A stretch of 64,000 bases of DNA from Paenibacillus apiarius. Lineage in GTDB: Bacteria > Bacillota > Bacilli > Paenibacillales > Paenibacillaceae. The position numbers and the translations under genes are program-made. The notes beneath the pieces were generated by a model. The model was not told where the DNA came from. It did not search any database and worked only from the letters and a program-made list of their open reading frames with translations. Every line of letters starts with the position of its first letter. The stretch's first letter is position 1. Positions 28,247-35,918 of this stretch are shown here, piece by piece. Where the stretch lies: NCBI RefSeq assembly GCF_017052585.1, contig NZ_JAFFHZ010000001.1, positions 992,001 through 1,056,000 on the forward strand, written 5' to 3'.

Positions 28247-28816
28247 ATGAGAAACATCATTAAAAATTTCGCTGCCATTTGCGCAGCAGTTCTGCCTTAC
28301 GAGGAGCCGGTATACGAGTTCGGCGCTTATCAGGTCGCGGGCCAGGAAGGCTTTGCCGATCTTCGTCCTTATTTCCCGGGCAAAACGTATGTCGGATGCG
28401 ACATGCGTCCAGGCGTTGGTGTCGATCTCGTTCTGGATCTTCATCATATTGATCTGCCGGACGAGACGGCAGGACTCGTTATTTCATTGGATACGCTGGA
28501 ACATGTGGAGGATCCGCGGCTCGCATTGACCGAAATCCACCGCATATTGAAGCCAAACGGGATTGCCATCATCAGTTCGGTGATGAATTTCCCGATTCAT
28601 GACTATCCGGCTGATTATTGGCGCTTTACGCCGCAAGCATTTGCCAGCATATTGAAACCGTTCGATACCGTCATTACAGATTACGCGGGAGAGGAAATCT
28701 TCCCGCATACCGTAGTCGGCATAGGCATCAAAGGAAATGCAGTTCCTCCGGAGTATATCCAACTGTTGCAGCATCATTTGAATCAGTGGAGACAAAACAG
28801 CTATCATCAGCATTAA
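28247..28816 (+). CDS. Class I SAM-dependent methyltransferase
   Basis: The 189-residue protein has a Methyltransf_11 core. PVYEFGAYQVAGQEG stands in the motif I region, TYVGCDMRPGVGVDLVLDLHHIDLPDETAGLVISLDTLEHVEDP covers motifs II-IV, and the EIHRILKPNGIAIISSVMNFPIH loop follows. AAGGAG lies 7 bases before ATG 28247; the open frame further upstream has no ribosome site. It precedes another methyltransferase gene by 59 bases. Among glycosyltransferases its likely target is a sugar hydroxyl. Confidence 0.8.
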   Translation: MRNIIKNFAAICAAVLPYEEPVYEFGAYQVAGQEGFADLRPYFPGKTYVGCDMRPGVGVDLVLDLHHIDLPDETAGLVISLDTLEHVEDPRLALTEIHRILKPNGIAIISSVMNFPIHDYPADYWRFTPQAFASILKPFDTVITDYAGEEIFPHTVVGIGIKGNAVPPEYIQLLQHHLNQWRQNSYHQH

Positions 28817-28875
28817 AACCGAGGATGGCAAGCGGTAAACCAGTATGAATCTGGTTGCCATGGGAGGTAAGGATA

Positions 28876-29574
28876 GTGATTTATTTCTGGAATCAAATCA
28901 TACATCCGATCTTGCAGTTGACGAAACCAAAAACGATTGTCGAAATTGGGTGCGCGCAAGGGTTAAATACGATGAACCTGTTAAGCTACATCAATGAGGC
29001 GGACAACGGACGCCTCATTGCCATCGATCCCTCTCCTCAGTTCGATGTGCAGCAATTGAAGCTGCAGTTCGGGGGTAAGTTCGAGATGCTGCAGGGATTC
29101 AGTTTGGAGCTCCTCCCTCACATCCGCCAGAGCGATGCCGTGTTTGTCGACGGGGATCACAATTGGTTTACGGTATATCATGAATTAAAGCATTTAGAGA
29201 GAATGGAACGGTTTCCGATCGTATTTTTGCACGATTTGGAGTGGCCTTACGGAAGACGAGACATGTATTATTTTCCGGAATCCATACCTGTTCAATTCCG
29301 GAAGCCTAGTGCGAAAAAGGGCATTTTGCCCGGTGTCAACGAATTGGTGGAAGAGGGTCATAATTCATCGGTCCATAATGCCGAGTATGAATACGGGGAG
29401 AGAAACGGTGTATTGACCGCGGTGGAGGATTTCATGAAGGAATCGAAGCGGCCTCTGCAATTACACAGAGTTCACAGCCAATTCGGTCTTGGCGTACTAA
29501 TGCCGGACGACTCGGATATCTATCGCCATTATAATGAAACGGCCCGTCACATCATCGCGCAATCGGGCATGTAA
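28876..29574 (+). CDS. Methyltransf_24-type SAM methyltransferase, paralogue A
   Basis: The 232-residue protein has the SAM-binding IVEIGCAQGLNTMNLLSYI, an acidic LIAIDPSPQFDV, and AVFVDGDHNWFTVYHELKHLE, followed by VFLHDLEWPYGRRDMYYFPESIP. Start GTG 28876 has GGAGG 8 bases upstream. The protein at 30596-31294 is a close relative of exactly the same length in the opposite orientation. The WPYGRRDMYYFPESIP and GERNGVLTAVEDF blocks are nearly identical between them. It probably methylates a sugar; the exact substrate is unknown. Confidence 0.82.
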   Translation: MIYFWNQIIHPILQLTKPKTIVEIGCAQGLNTMNLLSYINEADNGRLIAIDPSPQFDVQQLKLQFGGKFEMLQGFSLELLPHIRQSDAVFVDGDHNWFTVYHELKHLERMERFPIVFLHDLEWPYGRRDMYYFPESIPVQFRKPSAKKGILPGVNELVEEGHNSSVHNAEYEYGERNGVLTAVEDFMKESKRPLQLHRVHSQFGLGVLMPDDSDIYRHYNETARHIIAQSGM

Positions 29575-29588
29575 GCGATCATAATCGA

Positions 29589-29617
29589 AGCCGCAGATGT
29601 CCTCGACGTCTGCGGCT
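29589..29617 (+). terminator. Terminator after methyltransferase paralogue A
   Basis: A 12-bp stem (AGCCGCAGATGT / ACGTCTGCGGCT, one G-T pair) with a 5-base loop lies 15 bases after the stop codon. The T run that follows is short (ATTGCTTG). Confidence 0.6.
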
Positions 29618-29738
29618 ATTGCTTGCTCGATTGCCCGCGATATTCTCGGCAGCCTTTTTATATGCGACTCCCGCGGCCTGCATCATTTTGAACGGAGAAC
29701 CGTTGCTTGAGCTTCAAGTGAAGTTAAGTAATGAGCAA

Positions 29739-29754
29739 AGCCTCTATCGAGGCT
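29739..29754 (-). terminator. Short hairpin at the end of the GT2 gene
   Basis: A 6-bp perfect stem (AGCCTC/GAGGCT) with a GATA loop on the minus strand overlaps the GT2 stop codon and is followed by TTGCTCATTAC. The weak T run makes it a tentative terminator. Confidence 0.4.
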
Positions 29755-30562
29755 ATACCTTCATTGCGATCGGCCCATTTACATCGTAATAATTAAATTG
29801 CGAATCGACGCTAAGCGCCTGTTTATGACCCCACTTCCCATGGAAGATGATTTGGTTTTGACCATATAGCGACATCTCAGTCAGACCGAACTGTTCGAGC
29901 CATGTCGCATAATCTGATTGTGACGAAGTTTGTGAACCGACATGGTGAACGTAAACGCCGATCGTAAGCACCTTATATCCCCGGTATATGGATTCAAGGC
30001 AAATATCCATATCATAATAATGGTGAATCGGATACTGATTCGCGATACCGCCGATTTCAAGAATAAGCTCTTTTCGTATAATTAAGCACATCCCGTCCAG
30101 CACAACGGAAGGAACGTAATCCTGTACCATGCGTGTTCCGTGAACTTCGGCATTGATCATGTTGCTTGTGAATGATGTGCGGAATCCTTTGCAATCCATT
30201 GAATGCCCTCCGCCGAATCCGGCAACTCCGACATAAGGAACCTGTGACAATACCCGATTTATCTTTACATCAAAATGCGGCTCTAAAATAAGGAGATCAT
30301 TATGGAGATACATAATGTAAGGTGTATTCAACACCTGCCATGCCTGATTCATGGCAGGGATGACCCCGATGTTCACTTCATTGCGGATATAGTAATCGCC
30401 GAGAGCCTGCAGTTCTGCCTGATATTGTATGCTAGAGCCATTATCGATAATCAAGATCGGTATATGTTGGCTGGAATAGGCTCGTATATAATGGATGCAC
30501 TGCCTTGTCATATCCAATTGATTCAATACTAGAATAGCAATGCCGAATAGTGATGAAGACAT
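29753..30562 (-). CDS. GT2 glycosyltransferase
   Basis: The 269-residue protein starts GIAILVLNQLDMTRQCIHYI. It has ILIIDNGSSIQYQAEL, NEVNIGVIPAMNQAW, YIMYLHNDLLILEPHFD for the donor and metal site, VLDGMCLIIRKELILEIGG, and HHYYDMDICLESIYRGYKVL. This is a complete GT-A core. AGGAGGG precedes the ATG. It follows methyltransferase paralogue B by 33 bases on the same strand, so a transferred sugar may be methylated by the partner. Confidence 0.83.
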   Translation of the reverse strand: MSSSLFGIAILVLNQLDMTRQCIHYIRAYSSQHIPILIIDNGSSIQYQAELQALGDYYIRNEVNIGVIPAMNQAWQVLNTPYIMYLHNDLLILEPHFDVKINRVLSQVPYVGVAGFGGGHSMDCKGFRTSFTSNMINAEVHGTRMVQDYVPSVVLDGMCLIIRKELILEIGGIANQYPIHHYYDMDICLESIYRGYKVLTIGVYVHHVGSQTSSQSDYATWLEQFGLTEMSLYGQNQIIFHGKWGHKQALSVDSQFNYYDVNGPIAMKV

Positions 30563-30595
30563 CTTTTTCCCTCCTTCTACAAGTCTTTATATCTC

Positions 30596-31294
30596 CTATA
30601 ATCCCGACAAAGAGAGAATCGCTTGGATTTGCATATCGACTGCATCATGTTTTGGAACGATAATGCCAAGTCCGCTATTGGAATAGGCTTGATGAAAGCT
30701 AACACTTAATGGCGTTTGCTTTAAGAAGTCTTCGACCGCCGTGAGTACGCCGTTGCGTTCCCCATTTTCATAGAGGGCATTGTAGAGAATGCTGTTCGCC
30801 CCTCCAACTTCCAGCAATTCCGAGCGGCCGTATTCCATTCCTTTTTTGGCATGCGGATGAAGATAGGCAGGCGGTATCGACTCAGGGAAGTAATACATAT
30901 CTCTTCTGCCATATGGCCATTGCGTGTCGTGCAGCAGAACGACAGGGAATTTTTCGTCCTGCGAGGCCATCGCCTCAATCAACTTCAATTCATGATATAC
31001 GGTGTACCAATTGTGGTCTCCGTCGATAAGAATGGCATCGTACTGCCGCAAATGAGGAAGAATTTCCAAGCTGTAATCCATTAGCATATGAAATTCTTTG
31101 TGAAAAAGTCTCTTATATTCCAGAACGTCAAACCTAGGGTATGGATCAATAACGAACAATTCTCCGTTTACGGCACGGCAATATTGCAATAGATGACTTG
31201 TATTCCACCCATTCTCCGCCCCAATTTCCACAATCTTCCTTACGCCAAATATTTGCAAGAGAGGCAATATTATTTTTTCCCAAAAAGCAAGCAT
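30596..31294 (-). CDS. Methyltransf_24-type SAM methyltransferase, paralogue B
   Basis: The 232-residue protein has IVEIGAENGWNTSHLLQYC, LFVIDPYPRFDVLEYKRLF, AILIDGDHNWYTVYHELKLIE and VVLLHDTQWPYGRRDMYYFPESIP. I chose ATG at 31294 because GGAGGT lies about 8 bases before it. That gives exactly the length of paralogue A, which supports both starts. The pair is arranged tail to tail with the GT2 gene on one side. A TGGTAT-N8-ATACCA inverted repeat lies about 50 bases upstream (31340s) and could be an operator, but this is weak. Confidence 0.82.
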   Translation of the reverse strand: MLAFWEKIILPLLQIFGVRKIVEIGAENGWNTSHLLQYCRAVNGELFVIDPYPRFDVLEYKRLFHKEFHMLMDYSLEILPHLRQYDAILIDGDHNWYTVYHELKLIEAMASQDEKFPVVLLHDTQWPYGRRDMYYFPESIPPAYLHPHAKKGMEYGRSELLEVGGANSILYNALYENGERNGVLTAVEDFLKQTPLSVSFHQAYSNSGLGIIVPKHDAVDMQIQAILSLSGL

Positions 31295-31394
31295 CTCTCT
31301 CACCTCCGTTAAATCATTGTATTCCATTACTTGATATTGGTATAAACATTCATACCATTATGAAAAAAGCGGCCTTTGCTTGTCCAATAGAAAC

Positions 31395-31430
31395 AAAAAA
31401 GGGCCCTGCCAATTATAGGCAAATGGGCCC
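31395..31430 (-). terminator. Terminator of the Cys/His repeat gene
   Basis: On the minus strand GGGCCC-ATT-TGCC-N7-GGCA-GGGCCC is followed by TTTTTTG, a strong intrinsic terminator with a 3-base bulge. It lies about 57 bases after the stop of the gene at 31487. Confidence 0.8.
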
Positions 31431-31486
31431 CATAGTCACCAATCCACGCCCCGCCGTTCTGATGTCAATTCCCCACAAGCAGAGAG

Positions 31487-32434
31487 TCAGCCCTTCTCCT
31501 CCTCTTGGATGCATACATGAGGATGCTTCGGGCAGTCATCTTCGTCGATGACGACAGGGCCGCAACCATTGTCGGGATCAATAGTTAATACGTCGCCTTG
31601 GCAGAAAGGTCTGTCGAACGTCAGCGTGAGCAAGAGCAAATTGTCTGGTTCACTCGTCGGAATGCAATTGCAACATCCGAAAAGTTCTTCAAAGTCGAGG
31701 TGCAGGCAGCATGTCGGACAATCTAACACAATCGTTTTTGCGCAAAATGTGGTCTGTACTTTTACTTTGACGATACAAGGAACTTCGCATTTGTTTCCCT
31801 TTTTATGATGTCCGTGATCACCGCACTTGCACTTATCGTGGCAGTCGCAGTCGTGCTTGTGCTTGCATTTATCATGACAATCGCAGTCGTGCTTGTGCTT
31901 GCATTTATCATGACAATCGCAGTCGTGCTTGTGCTTGCACTTATCGTGGCAGTCGCAGTCGTGCTTGTGCTTGCATTTATCATGACAATCGCAGTCGTGC
32001 TTGTGCTTGCATTTATCATGGCAATCACAGTCGTGCTTATGCTTGCATTTATCATGGCAATCGCAATCTTGCTTGTGCTTGCGCTTATCGTGGCAGTCGC
32101 AGTCGCGCTTGTGCTTGCGCTTATCGTGGCCGTCGCAGTCGCGCTTGTGCTTGCGCTTATCGTGGCAGCCGCAGTCGCGCTTGTGCTTGCACTTATCGTG
32201 GCAGTCGCAGTCGTGCTTATGTTTGCACTTATCGTGACAATTGCACTCATGATGGCGGTCGTTATGATGATGAATTATACATTTTTCCTTCAAATTATCG
32301 TTGGTCACGGTAATATCAAGGTCACATAACGGTTGTTTTGTCTCATTCCGCAATATGAACTTAATCGCGTTTTCACAGTGAGCCGTCACGTGCAGCGTGC
32401 GGAAGACAAGCTTTTTCTTTAATGGGATCGTCAT
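31487..32434 (-). CDS. Cys/His-rich 12-residue-repeat protein, possible metal-binding surface protein
   Basis: I know of no named family for this 315-residue protein. Residues about 62-205 are eleven full and one partial copy of a 12-residue unit with consensus [12 protein letters not shown], giving close to thirty cysteines and many histidines and lysines in the array. Some central copies have Arg for Cys. The N-terminal 60 residues look beta-rich ([20 protein letters not shown]). The C-terminal about 105 residues add more cysteines ([27 protein letters not shown]) and another beta segment. GAGGAGGT precedes the ATG, and a sigma-K-like promoter lies upstream. Metal binding or disulphide cross-linking in the spore surface is inferred. 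Confidence 0.75.
   Translation of the reverse strand: MTIPLKKKLVFRTLHVTAHCENAIKFILRNETKQPLCDLDITVTNDNLKEKCIIHHHNDRHHECNCHDKCKHKHDCDCHDKCKHKRDCGCHDKRKHKRDCDGHDKRKHKRDCDCHDKRKHKQDCDCHDKCKHKHDCDCHDKCKHKHDCDCHDKCKHKHDCDCHDKCKHKHDCDCHDKCKHKHDCDCHDKCKHKHDCDCHDKCKCGDHGHHKKGNKCEVPCIVKVKVQTTFCAKTIVLDCPTCCLHLDFEELFGCCNCIPTSEPDNLLLLTLTFDRPFCQGDVLTIDPDNGCGPVVIDEDDCPKHPHVCIQEEEKG
31826..32248. repeat. Tandem 36-bp coding repeats (11 full copies plus 27 bp)
   Basis: Eleven contiguous 36-base units and one partial unit encode the 12-residue Cys/His repeat. Units differ mainly at third codon positions and at a few Cys/Arg and His/Arg/Gln sites. Several central units are nearly identical, which suggests recent expansion or unit exchange. 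There are no spacers, so this is not a CRISPR array. Confidence 0.95.
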
Positions 32435-32464
32435 TTCTTACCTCCTCAATCTAACTTTCTAATC

Positions 32465-32493
32465 TATAAATATGCTGATTCAACGATGAAGGT
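32465..32493 (-). promoter_or_regulatory. Candidate sigma-K promoter for the Cys/His repeat gene
   Basis: On the minus strand ACC, then 16 bases, then CATATTTATA stands 31 bases before the start codon. This matches the sigma-K -35 (AC) and most of the -10 (CATANNNTA), with A instead of T at position 8. It is back to back with the candidate for the gene at 32608. Confidence 0.45.
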
Positions 32494-32523
32494 TTGTGCG
32501 AATGAATCTAGCGATCCATCCAT

Positions 32524-32551
32524 ACCATCGATTCCGGCTGTTCATACAGTA
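32524..32551 (+). promoter_or_regulatory. Candidate sigma-K promoter for the gene at 32608
   Basis: ACC, then 16 bases, then CATACAGTA, a full match to the sigma-K -10 consensus CATANNNTA with the usual spacing, 56 bases before the start codon. It suggests mother-cell expression late in sporulation. Confidence 0.55.
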
Positions 32552-32607
32552 GTAATGTGAAGGGACAACACCAAGTCCTTTAACAAGCCTAAAGGAGGTT
32601 ATTTTAT

Positions 32608-33246
32608 ATGCCAATTATTCCTATTCAACGGCTTACAAGCACCACAGCCAACGTAGTCAGCGCGGATACCCGGGCAAATGCAGCTATTTTAGCGCTTAGC
32701 GGCGCAGCTCCTAACGTAGTCAATGTAGGAAACGCGCCATTGATATGGCCTGAAATTCGCAAGTTCGACAATGACAACACCATATTTTCCCTTGCTCCGG
32801 ATCCACAGGCCGTATGGACGCAGCCGACGTTCATTCCCGGAGAAACCCACGGCTTTGCCGCAGTATCCATTACGGTTCCATTGACAATCGGTATCGTCAA
32901 TGATTTTCTAATCGCTTTGACCGTATTTGCCGACAACGCCGTGACCGCACGGATTCAAGCCGTCAGCTCGCTTGGAATCAGCTTGTTCCCGGTTCCAGGG
33001 CTGGATGTCGACTTGAACGCCGGCTCGTTGGACCCAACCACCGGCGTAACGACCGATGTCGCCAACCCGTATAACTGGCAAAGAGTCCGCTTCTACTCGA
33101 TCCCGGCTTCCCTCGGATTAATCAATATCAGCATTGGCGTGCGATTCGTCTTCTCCTTCCAAGTGACGAACTATCTCACCAACGGCGCCATCAACACGGC
33201 CGGCTTGGCCTTCGCGGCCGATATTTATCAAAACACCCTGCTCTAA
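32608..33246 (+). CDS. Small beta-rich protein, paralogue 1, possible spore-surface protein
   Basis: The 212-residue protein is not a family I recognise. It starts MPIIPIQRLTSTTANVVSAD, then ALSGAAPNVVNVGNAPL, and is made of strands with many Val, Ile, Ala, Asn and Thr and almost no Cys or Lys (VNDFLIALTVFADNAVTARIQ, INISIGVRFVFSFQV). No signal peptide or cell-wall anchor is seen. AAAGGAGGT lies 9 bases before the ATG. The gene at 33354 encodes a relative. The predicted sigma-K promoter and the opposing Cys/His repeat gene suggest a structural protein of the outer spore layers, perhaps a glycan acceptor (many Thr and Ser). Confidence 0.7.
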   Translation: MPIIPIQRLTSTTANVVSADTRANAAILALSGAAPNVVNVGNAPLIWPEIRKFDNDNTIFSLAPDPQAVWTQPTFIPGETHGFAAVSITVPLTIGIVNDFLIALTVFADNAVTARIQAVSSLGISLFPVPGLDVDLNAGSLDPTTGVTTDVANPYNWQRVRFYSIPASLGLINISIGVRFVFSFQVTNYLTNGAINTAGLAFAADIYQNTLL

Positions 33247-33281
33247 TCTGAGAAAATTGATGTAATCTAGGACAGCAACAG

Positions 33282-33308
33282 CCATACCCGTTATTCATGC
33301 GGGTATGG
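33282..33308 (+). terminator. Hairpin between the two small-protein paralogues
   Basis: A perfect 9-bp stem (CCATACCCG / CGGGTATGG) with a 9-base loop lies 35 bases after the first gene and 46 before the second. It has no T run, so it may attenuate or protect mRNA rather than fully terminate. Confidence 0.5.
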
Positions 33309-33353
33309 TGCTCTCATCTTATGGCATCATTATTGGATAGGAGGTTGCAAATC

Positions 33354-33971
33354 GTGCCATTGCTTCCGATTCAGAGACTAGTAAGCCATACCGCGACCGT
33401 AGTCGGCGCTGCCGACAGAGAGACGGCTGTCGGCCAGCTGTTGTCCGGAACGGCTCCAAATGTCATCAAGACAGGCAAGCTGTATGACAAAAACAACGCC
33501 CTTGCGAGGCTATTTAATGACGGCAGCGCGTTTCTGCCCGTCCCCGATCCGCATATTGTGAAATATGCTGCCGCGAATCAAGCTGACTGCAGTCAGGGCT
33601 ATGCGGCGCAATCCCATCCGATTAATCTGGACCTGTCGAACAATTTTCTTATTGTGCTCATGGTGTTCAGCACAACTGAATTGCATACTCGTGTTGACAT
33701 TGCAGATTTAGATACCCTGAACCTTCTTCATTCATGTCCTCAGCCTATGAACCCAGGAAGAAAATCCCTGCTCATTTTCTCTTCCTTGAATGCGGACAGC
33801 CACAGCCGCTCACAATGCTTGCGGAGCTACACAATACCGGTTGTGTTCGATGAGGCGTGGACGGGACTGGATGTCAAATTCGTCTTTTCCTTTGAACCTG
33901 CAGATGAACGCGACCCGATCCCGGAAGGGTTGGCTTTCATTGCGGAAATCTATCAATCGATTCCCCTGTAG
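33354..33971 (+). CDS. Small beta-rich protein, paralogue 2
   Basis: The 205-residue protein is a diverged relative of the one at 32608. It has PLLPIQRLVSHTATVVGA versus PIIPIQRLTSTTANVVSA at the start, LSGTAPNVIKTG versus LSGAAPNVVNVG, FLIVLMVFSTTELHTRV in the middle, and VKFVFSFEPAD with GLAFIAEIYQSIPL versus VRFVFSFQV with GLAFAADIYQNTLL at the end. It starts with GTG 33354, AGGAGG 9 bases upstream. Unlike paralogue 1 it has a few cysteines (DCSQG, HSCPQ, SQCLR). Function unknown; a tandem duplication of a surface-protein gene is the simplest reading. Confidence 0.7.
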   Translation: MPLLPIQRLVSHTATVVGAADRETAVGQLLSGTAPNVIKTGKLYDKNNALARLFNDGSAFLPVPDPHIVKYAAANQADCSQGYAAQSHPINLDLSNNFLIVLMVFSTTELHTRVDIADLDTLNLLHSCPQPMNPGRKSLLIFSSLNADSHSRSQCLRSYTIPVVFDEAWTGLDVKFVFSFEPADERDPIPEGLAFIAEIYQSIPL

Positions 33972-34023
33972 GACGTGTTGTAAAAGGGGGACTTGGGAAT
34001 TCTGGAAGCCTACAATAAACAAA

Positions 34024-34069
34024 AACGGTCCCTTATCCATACTGCAAAGACAAAGATAAGAAGACCGTT
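34024..34069. terminator. Two-part hairpin between converging genes
   Basis: AACGGTC with CTTATC pairs with GATAAG and GACCGTT. On the minus strand it is followed by TTTTTGTTT, so it probably terminates the JAMM-peptidase transcript; it can also stop the plus-strand gene. Confidence 0.65.
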
Positions 34070-34472
34070 AGGAAGGAACAAGCCAAATCGGCTCATGTTG
34101 CACATCTCCCCCCGTGATGCGGTAGCTGCGGACGCGCGGTCGCAACCGGTTCAATGATACGATAAGGTACGAACAGGGATACGCAACATGTTCAATATCG
34201 AATGCGGACGGGTAAGGGTAACTATTCGGATGAGAATGATATATTCCTAACAATTCTTCATTGTGCTGCTTCATTTCCTGTAAAGCCGCCACCACTTGCT
34301 CCGTATCCATAGCGAACGATACAGGGCTCTGATTGACGTTCCGCATATTCCAGCAGCGTCCGGCCGTCCCACCGCTTCCGGACAGCAGGCCGCAGGCTTC
34401 AAGCGGTTTCTCTTCCATGCAGTGACGAACCATTTCACGATAGGCTCCTGCTGCGATTCGAAGGCAGCCCAT
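34068..34472 (-). CDS. M67 (JAMM/MPN) metalloprotease
   Basis: The 134-residue protein has the JAMM zinc site in full: a glutamate in PLEACGLLSGS, then GIYHSHPNSYPYPSAFDIEH (HxH, x7, S, x2, D). Small bacterial members of this family (Mec+/PSMD14-like) cut C-terminal extensions from sulphur-carrier or ubiquitin-like proteins, or process other proteins at Gly-X bonds. No ubiquitin-like gene or E1-like gene is nearby. It begins 1 base after the stop of the acidic amidase-like gene, so they are likely translated together. Its substrate may be one of the local surface proteins; that is inference. Confidence 0.85.
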   Translation of the reverse strand: MGCLRIAAGAYREMVRHCMEEKPLEACGLLSGSGGTAGRCWNMRNVNQSPVSFAMDTEQVVAALQEMKQHNEELLGIYHSHPNSYPYPSAFDIEHVAYPCSYLIVSLNRLRPRVRSYRITGGDVQHEPIWLVPS

Positions 34473-34473
34473 A

Positions 34474-35859
34474 TTACGATTTCTGAGCCCTTTCTCTCTC
34501 TAACGTCATCATATTAAACGGTTTTTGTTCCTGCTTTTTTCCTTGCTTTTGCGACATCTGATTCATGTAACTAAAAAATGACGGGTTGCGGCGCTGTTCC
34601 TCATCGGATGGCCCCTGCTCCTTCTTTGCCGTCTGCGTGTGCAGCCATATAAAAGTCGAATATGTTGGCGTATGCTTGGAACGCGTGTCCTGCCCTTCTT
34701 CTGCCAAAGCCTTCATCCCGTTCTCGCCTTGACGTTCCGATTCAATGCGATCCTCTGGTTCTGTGCCGGCAGTGACAGTGTGAACAGCTTCGGCTGCATC
34801 TGCTTCACTTGCTTCCAGCAAGGTTTCCGGCGGAAATTGTGAATCTGAATCAGTGATAGTATGGATTTCATCGTGTTCATAGACCTCATAAGCTTCATAG
34901 GCTTCATTTTCTTCATTTAGTTCAATTGCTTCATTCATTTCCTCTTCTTCATTGTTCTCAATTGCCTCATACCCTTCATTTCCTTCATTAACCTCAATTG
35001 CCTCATACTCTTCTTCATCTGTTTCATCCGCATCGTTCACAAGCTCATCCTCGACTGCATTCGGAATGCCAACCGCTCCGGTTAGTTGGCCTGCATCATC
35101 TGCGGCTGCAGCTGCTGGGCCCGATTCCACTGTTTCTACATCGCAGTGCTGTTCCGCAGCTATTGAATCATCCGTCTCTTGCTGAACGGCAAGGCCAGCT
35201 TGCTCCATCCACTGCAGCGTTCGAATGAGGTCAAGGACCGGCTGCTTCGCAAAAAATGAGGTCGCCGCGCATACAAAGCTTCGGGACAACTGCTCCAACT
35301 CCAGCGGAGACAACGCATAGAGCCTTCCGTACGTTAAAGCAACCATCGGCATATTGTGGCCGGATAAAGGAGAAATATAACTCTTTATCTTCTTCCAATT
35401 CAACGACACCCCGCCGACAGGCAAGTCAGATAGCTTCACAATATTTTGGATAAGCAATTGTGCCAGCTGTTTGCTTGATTTCATCTGCTGAACAAAAAAA
35501 TGGGCTGTGACCTTATTCTCGTCCTGATCAGGCTCCAACACCGAAAGCCAAATACTCGGCTTCGCTCCGTTCAACTCAGATAAGCATGCCTTTCGTTCAT
35601 CCTCTGTTTCAACAATCCATACCTGCAGCCCAGCTGCTCTAAGCGCTTCACTGGCGAGCGTCAGCAGTCTGTCGGTAACCCGTTTGCATTTGCTTTCCAA
35701 TACGACCTGATGCCCCGACAACGGATTGACAATATTGAGCGTATCGTTTTCTTTGTCCAAATGAAAAGTAAACGAATGCATGCCAAGCAGTTGATACACA
35801 TCGGGAAGCATCGATTCGGAAATCGTGCAGAGCGGTTTGGAGCTAATTTGGATTTTCAT
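34474..35859 (-). CDS. Amidase_3-like but catalytically degenerate protein with acidic low-complexity tail
   Basis: The 461-residue protein has an N-terminal region (about residues 60-225) whose strand order resembles N-acetylmuramoyl-L-alanine amidase (Amidase_3): LLTLASEALRAAGLQVWIVETED, KPSIWLSVLEPDQD, SKQLAQLLIQNIVKLSDLPVGGVSL, MPMVALTYG. The zinc-binding DPGHGG histidine, glutamate and second histidine are not visible, so enzyme activity is unlikely. Residues about 270-336 are an acidic run of Glu-rich repeats (NEGNEGYEAIENNEEEE). The tail is basic. The ATG at 35859 follows CGGAGGGGGAAC. It could be a scaffold that binds peptidoglycan or coat. The fold call is uncertain. Confidence 0.5.
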   Translation of the reverse strand: MKIQISSKPLCTISESMLPDVYQLLGMHSFTFHLDKENDTLNIVNPLSGHQVVLESKCKRVTDRLLTLASEALRAAGLQVWIVETEDERKACLSELNGAKPSIWLSVLEPDQDENKVTAHFFVQQMKSSKQLAQLLIQNIVKLSDLPVGGVSLNWKKIKSYISPLSGHNMPMVALTYGRLYALSPLELEQLSRSFVCAATSFFAKQPVLDLIRTLQWMEQAGLAVQQETDDSIAAEQHCDVETVESGPAAAAADDAGQLTGAVGIPNAVEDELVNDADETDEEEYEAIEVNEGNEGYEAIENNEEEEMNEAIELNEENEAYEAYEVYEHDEIHTITDSDSQFPPETLLEASEADAAEAVHTVTAGTEPEDRIESERQGENGMKALAEEGQDTRSKHTPTYSTFIWLHTQTAKKEQGPSDEEQRRNPSFFSYMNQMSQKQGKKQEQKPFNMMTLERERAQKS

Positions 35860-35918
35860 CTGTTCCCCCTCCGTTCTGATCTGGGTAAATCCTGAAAAGC
35901 CCACTTTTCGAACTACAC

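Noticed and set aside
31826-32248. CRISPR array
   Set aside because: The 36-bp units are contiguous with no unique spacers, they keep a reading frame, and no cas genes are near.
31805-32329. Long plus-strand frame of hydrophobic residues opposite the Cys/His gene
   Set aside because: It follows from reading the 36-bp repeats backwards. It has no ribosome site, and the minus-strand gene has start, terminator and promoter signals.
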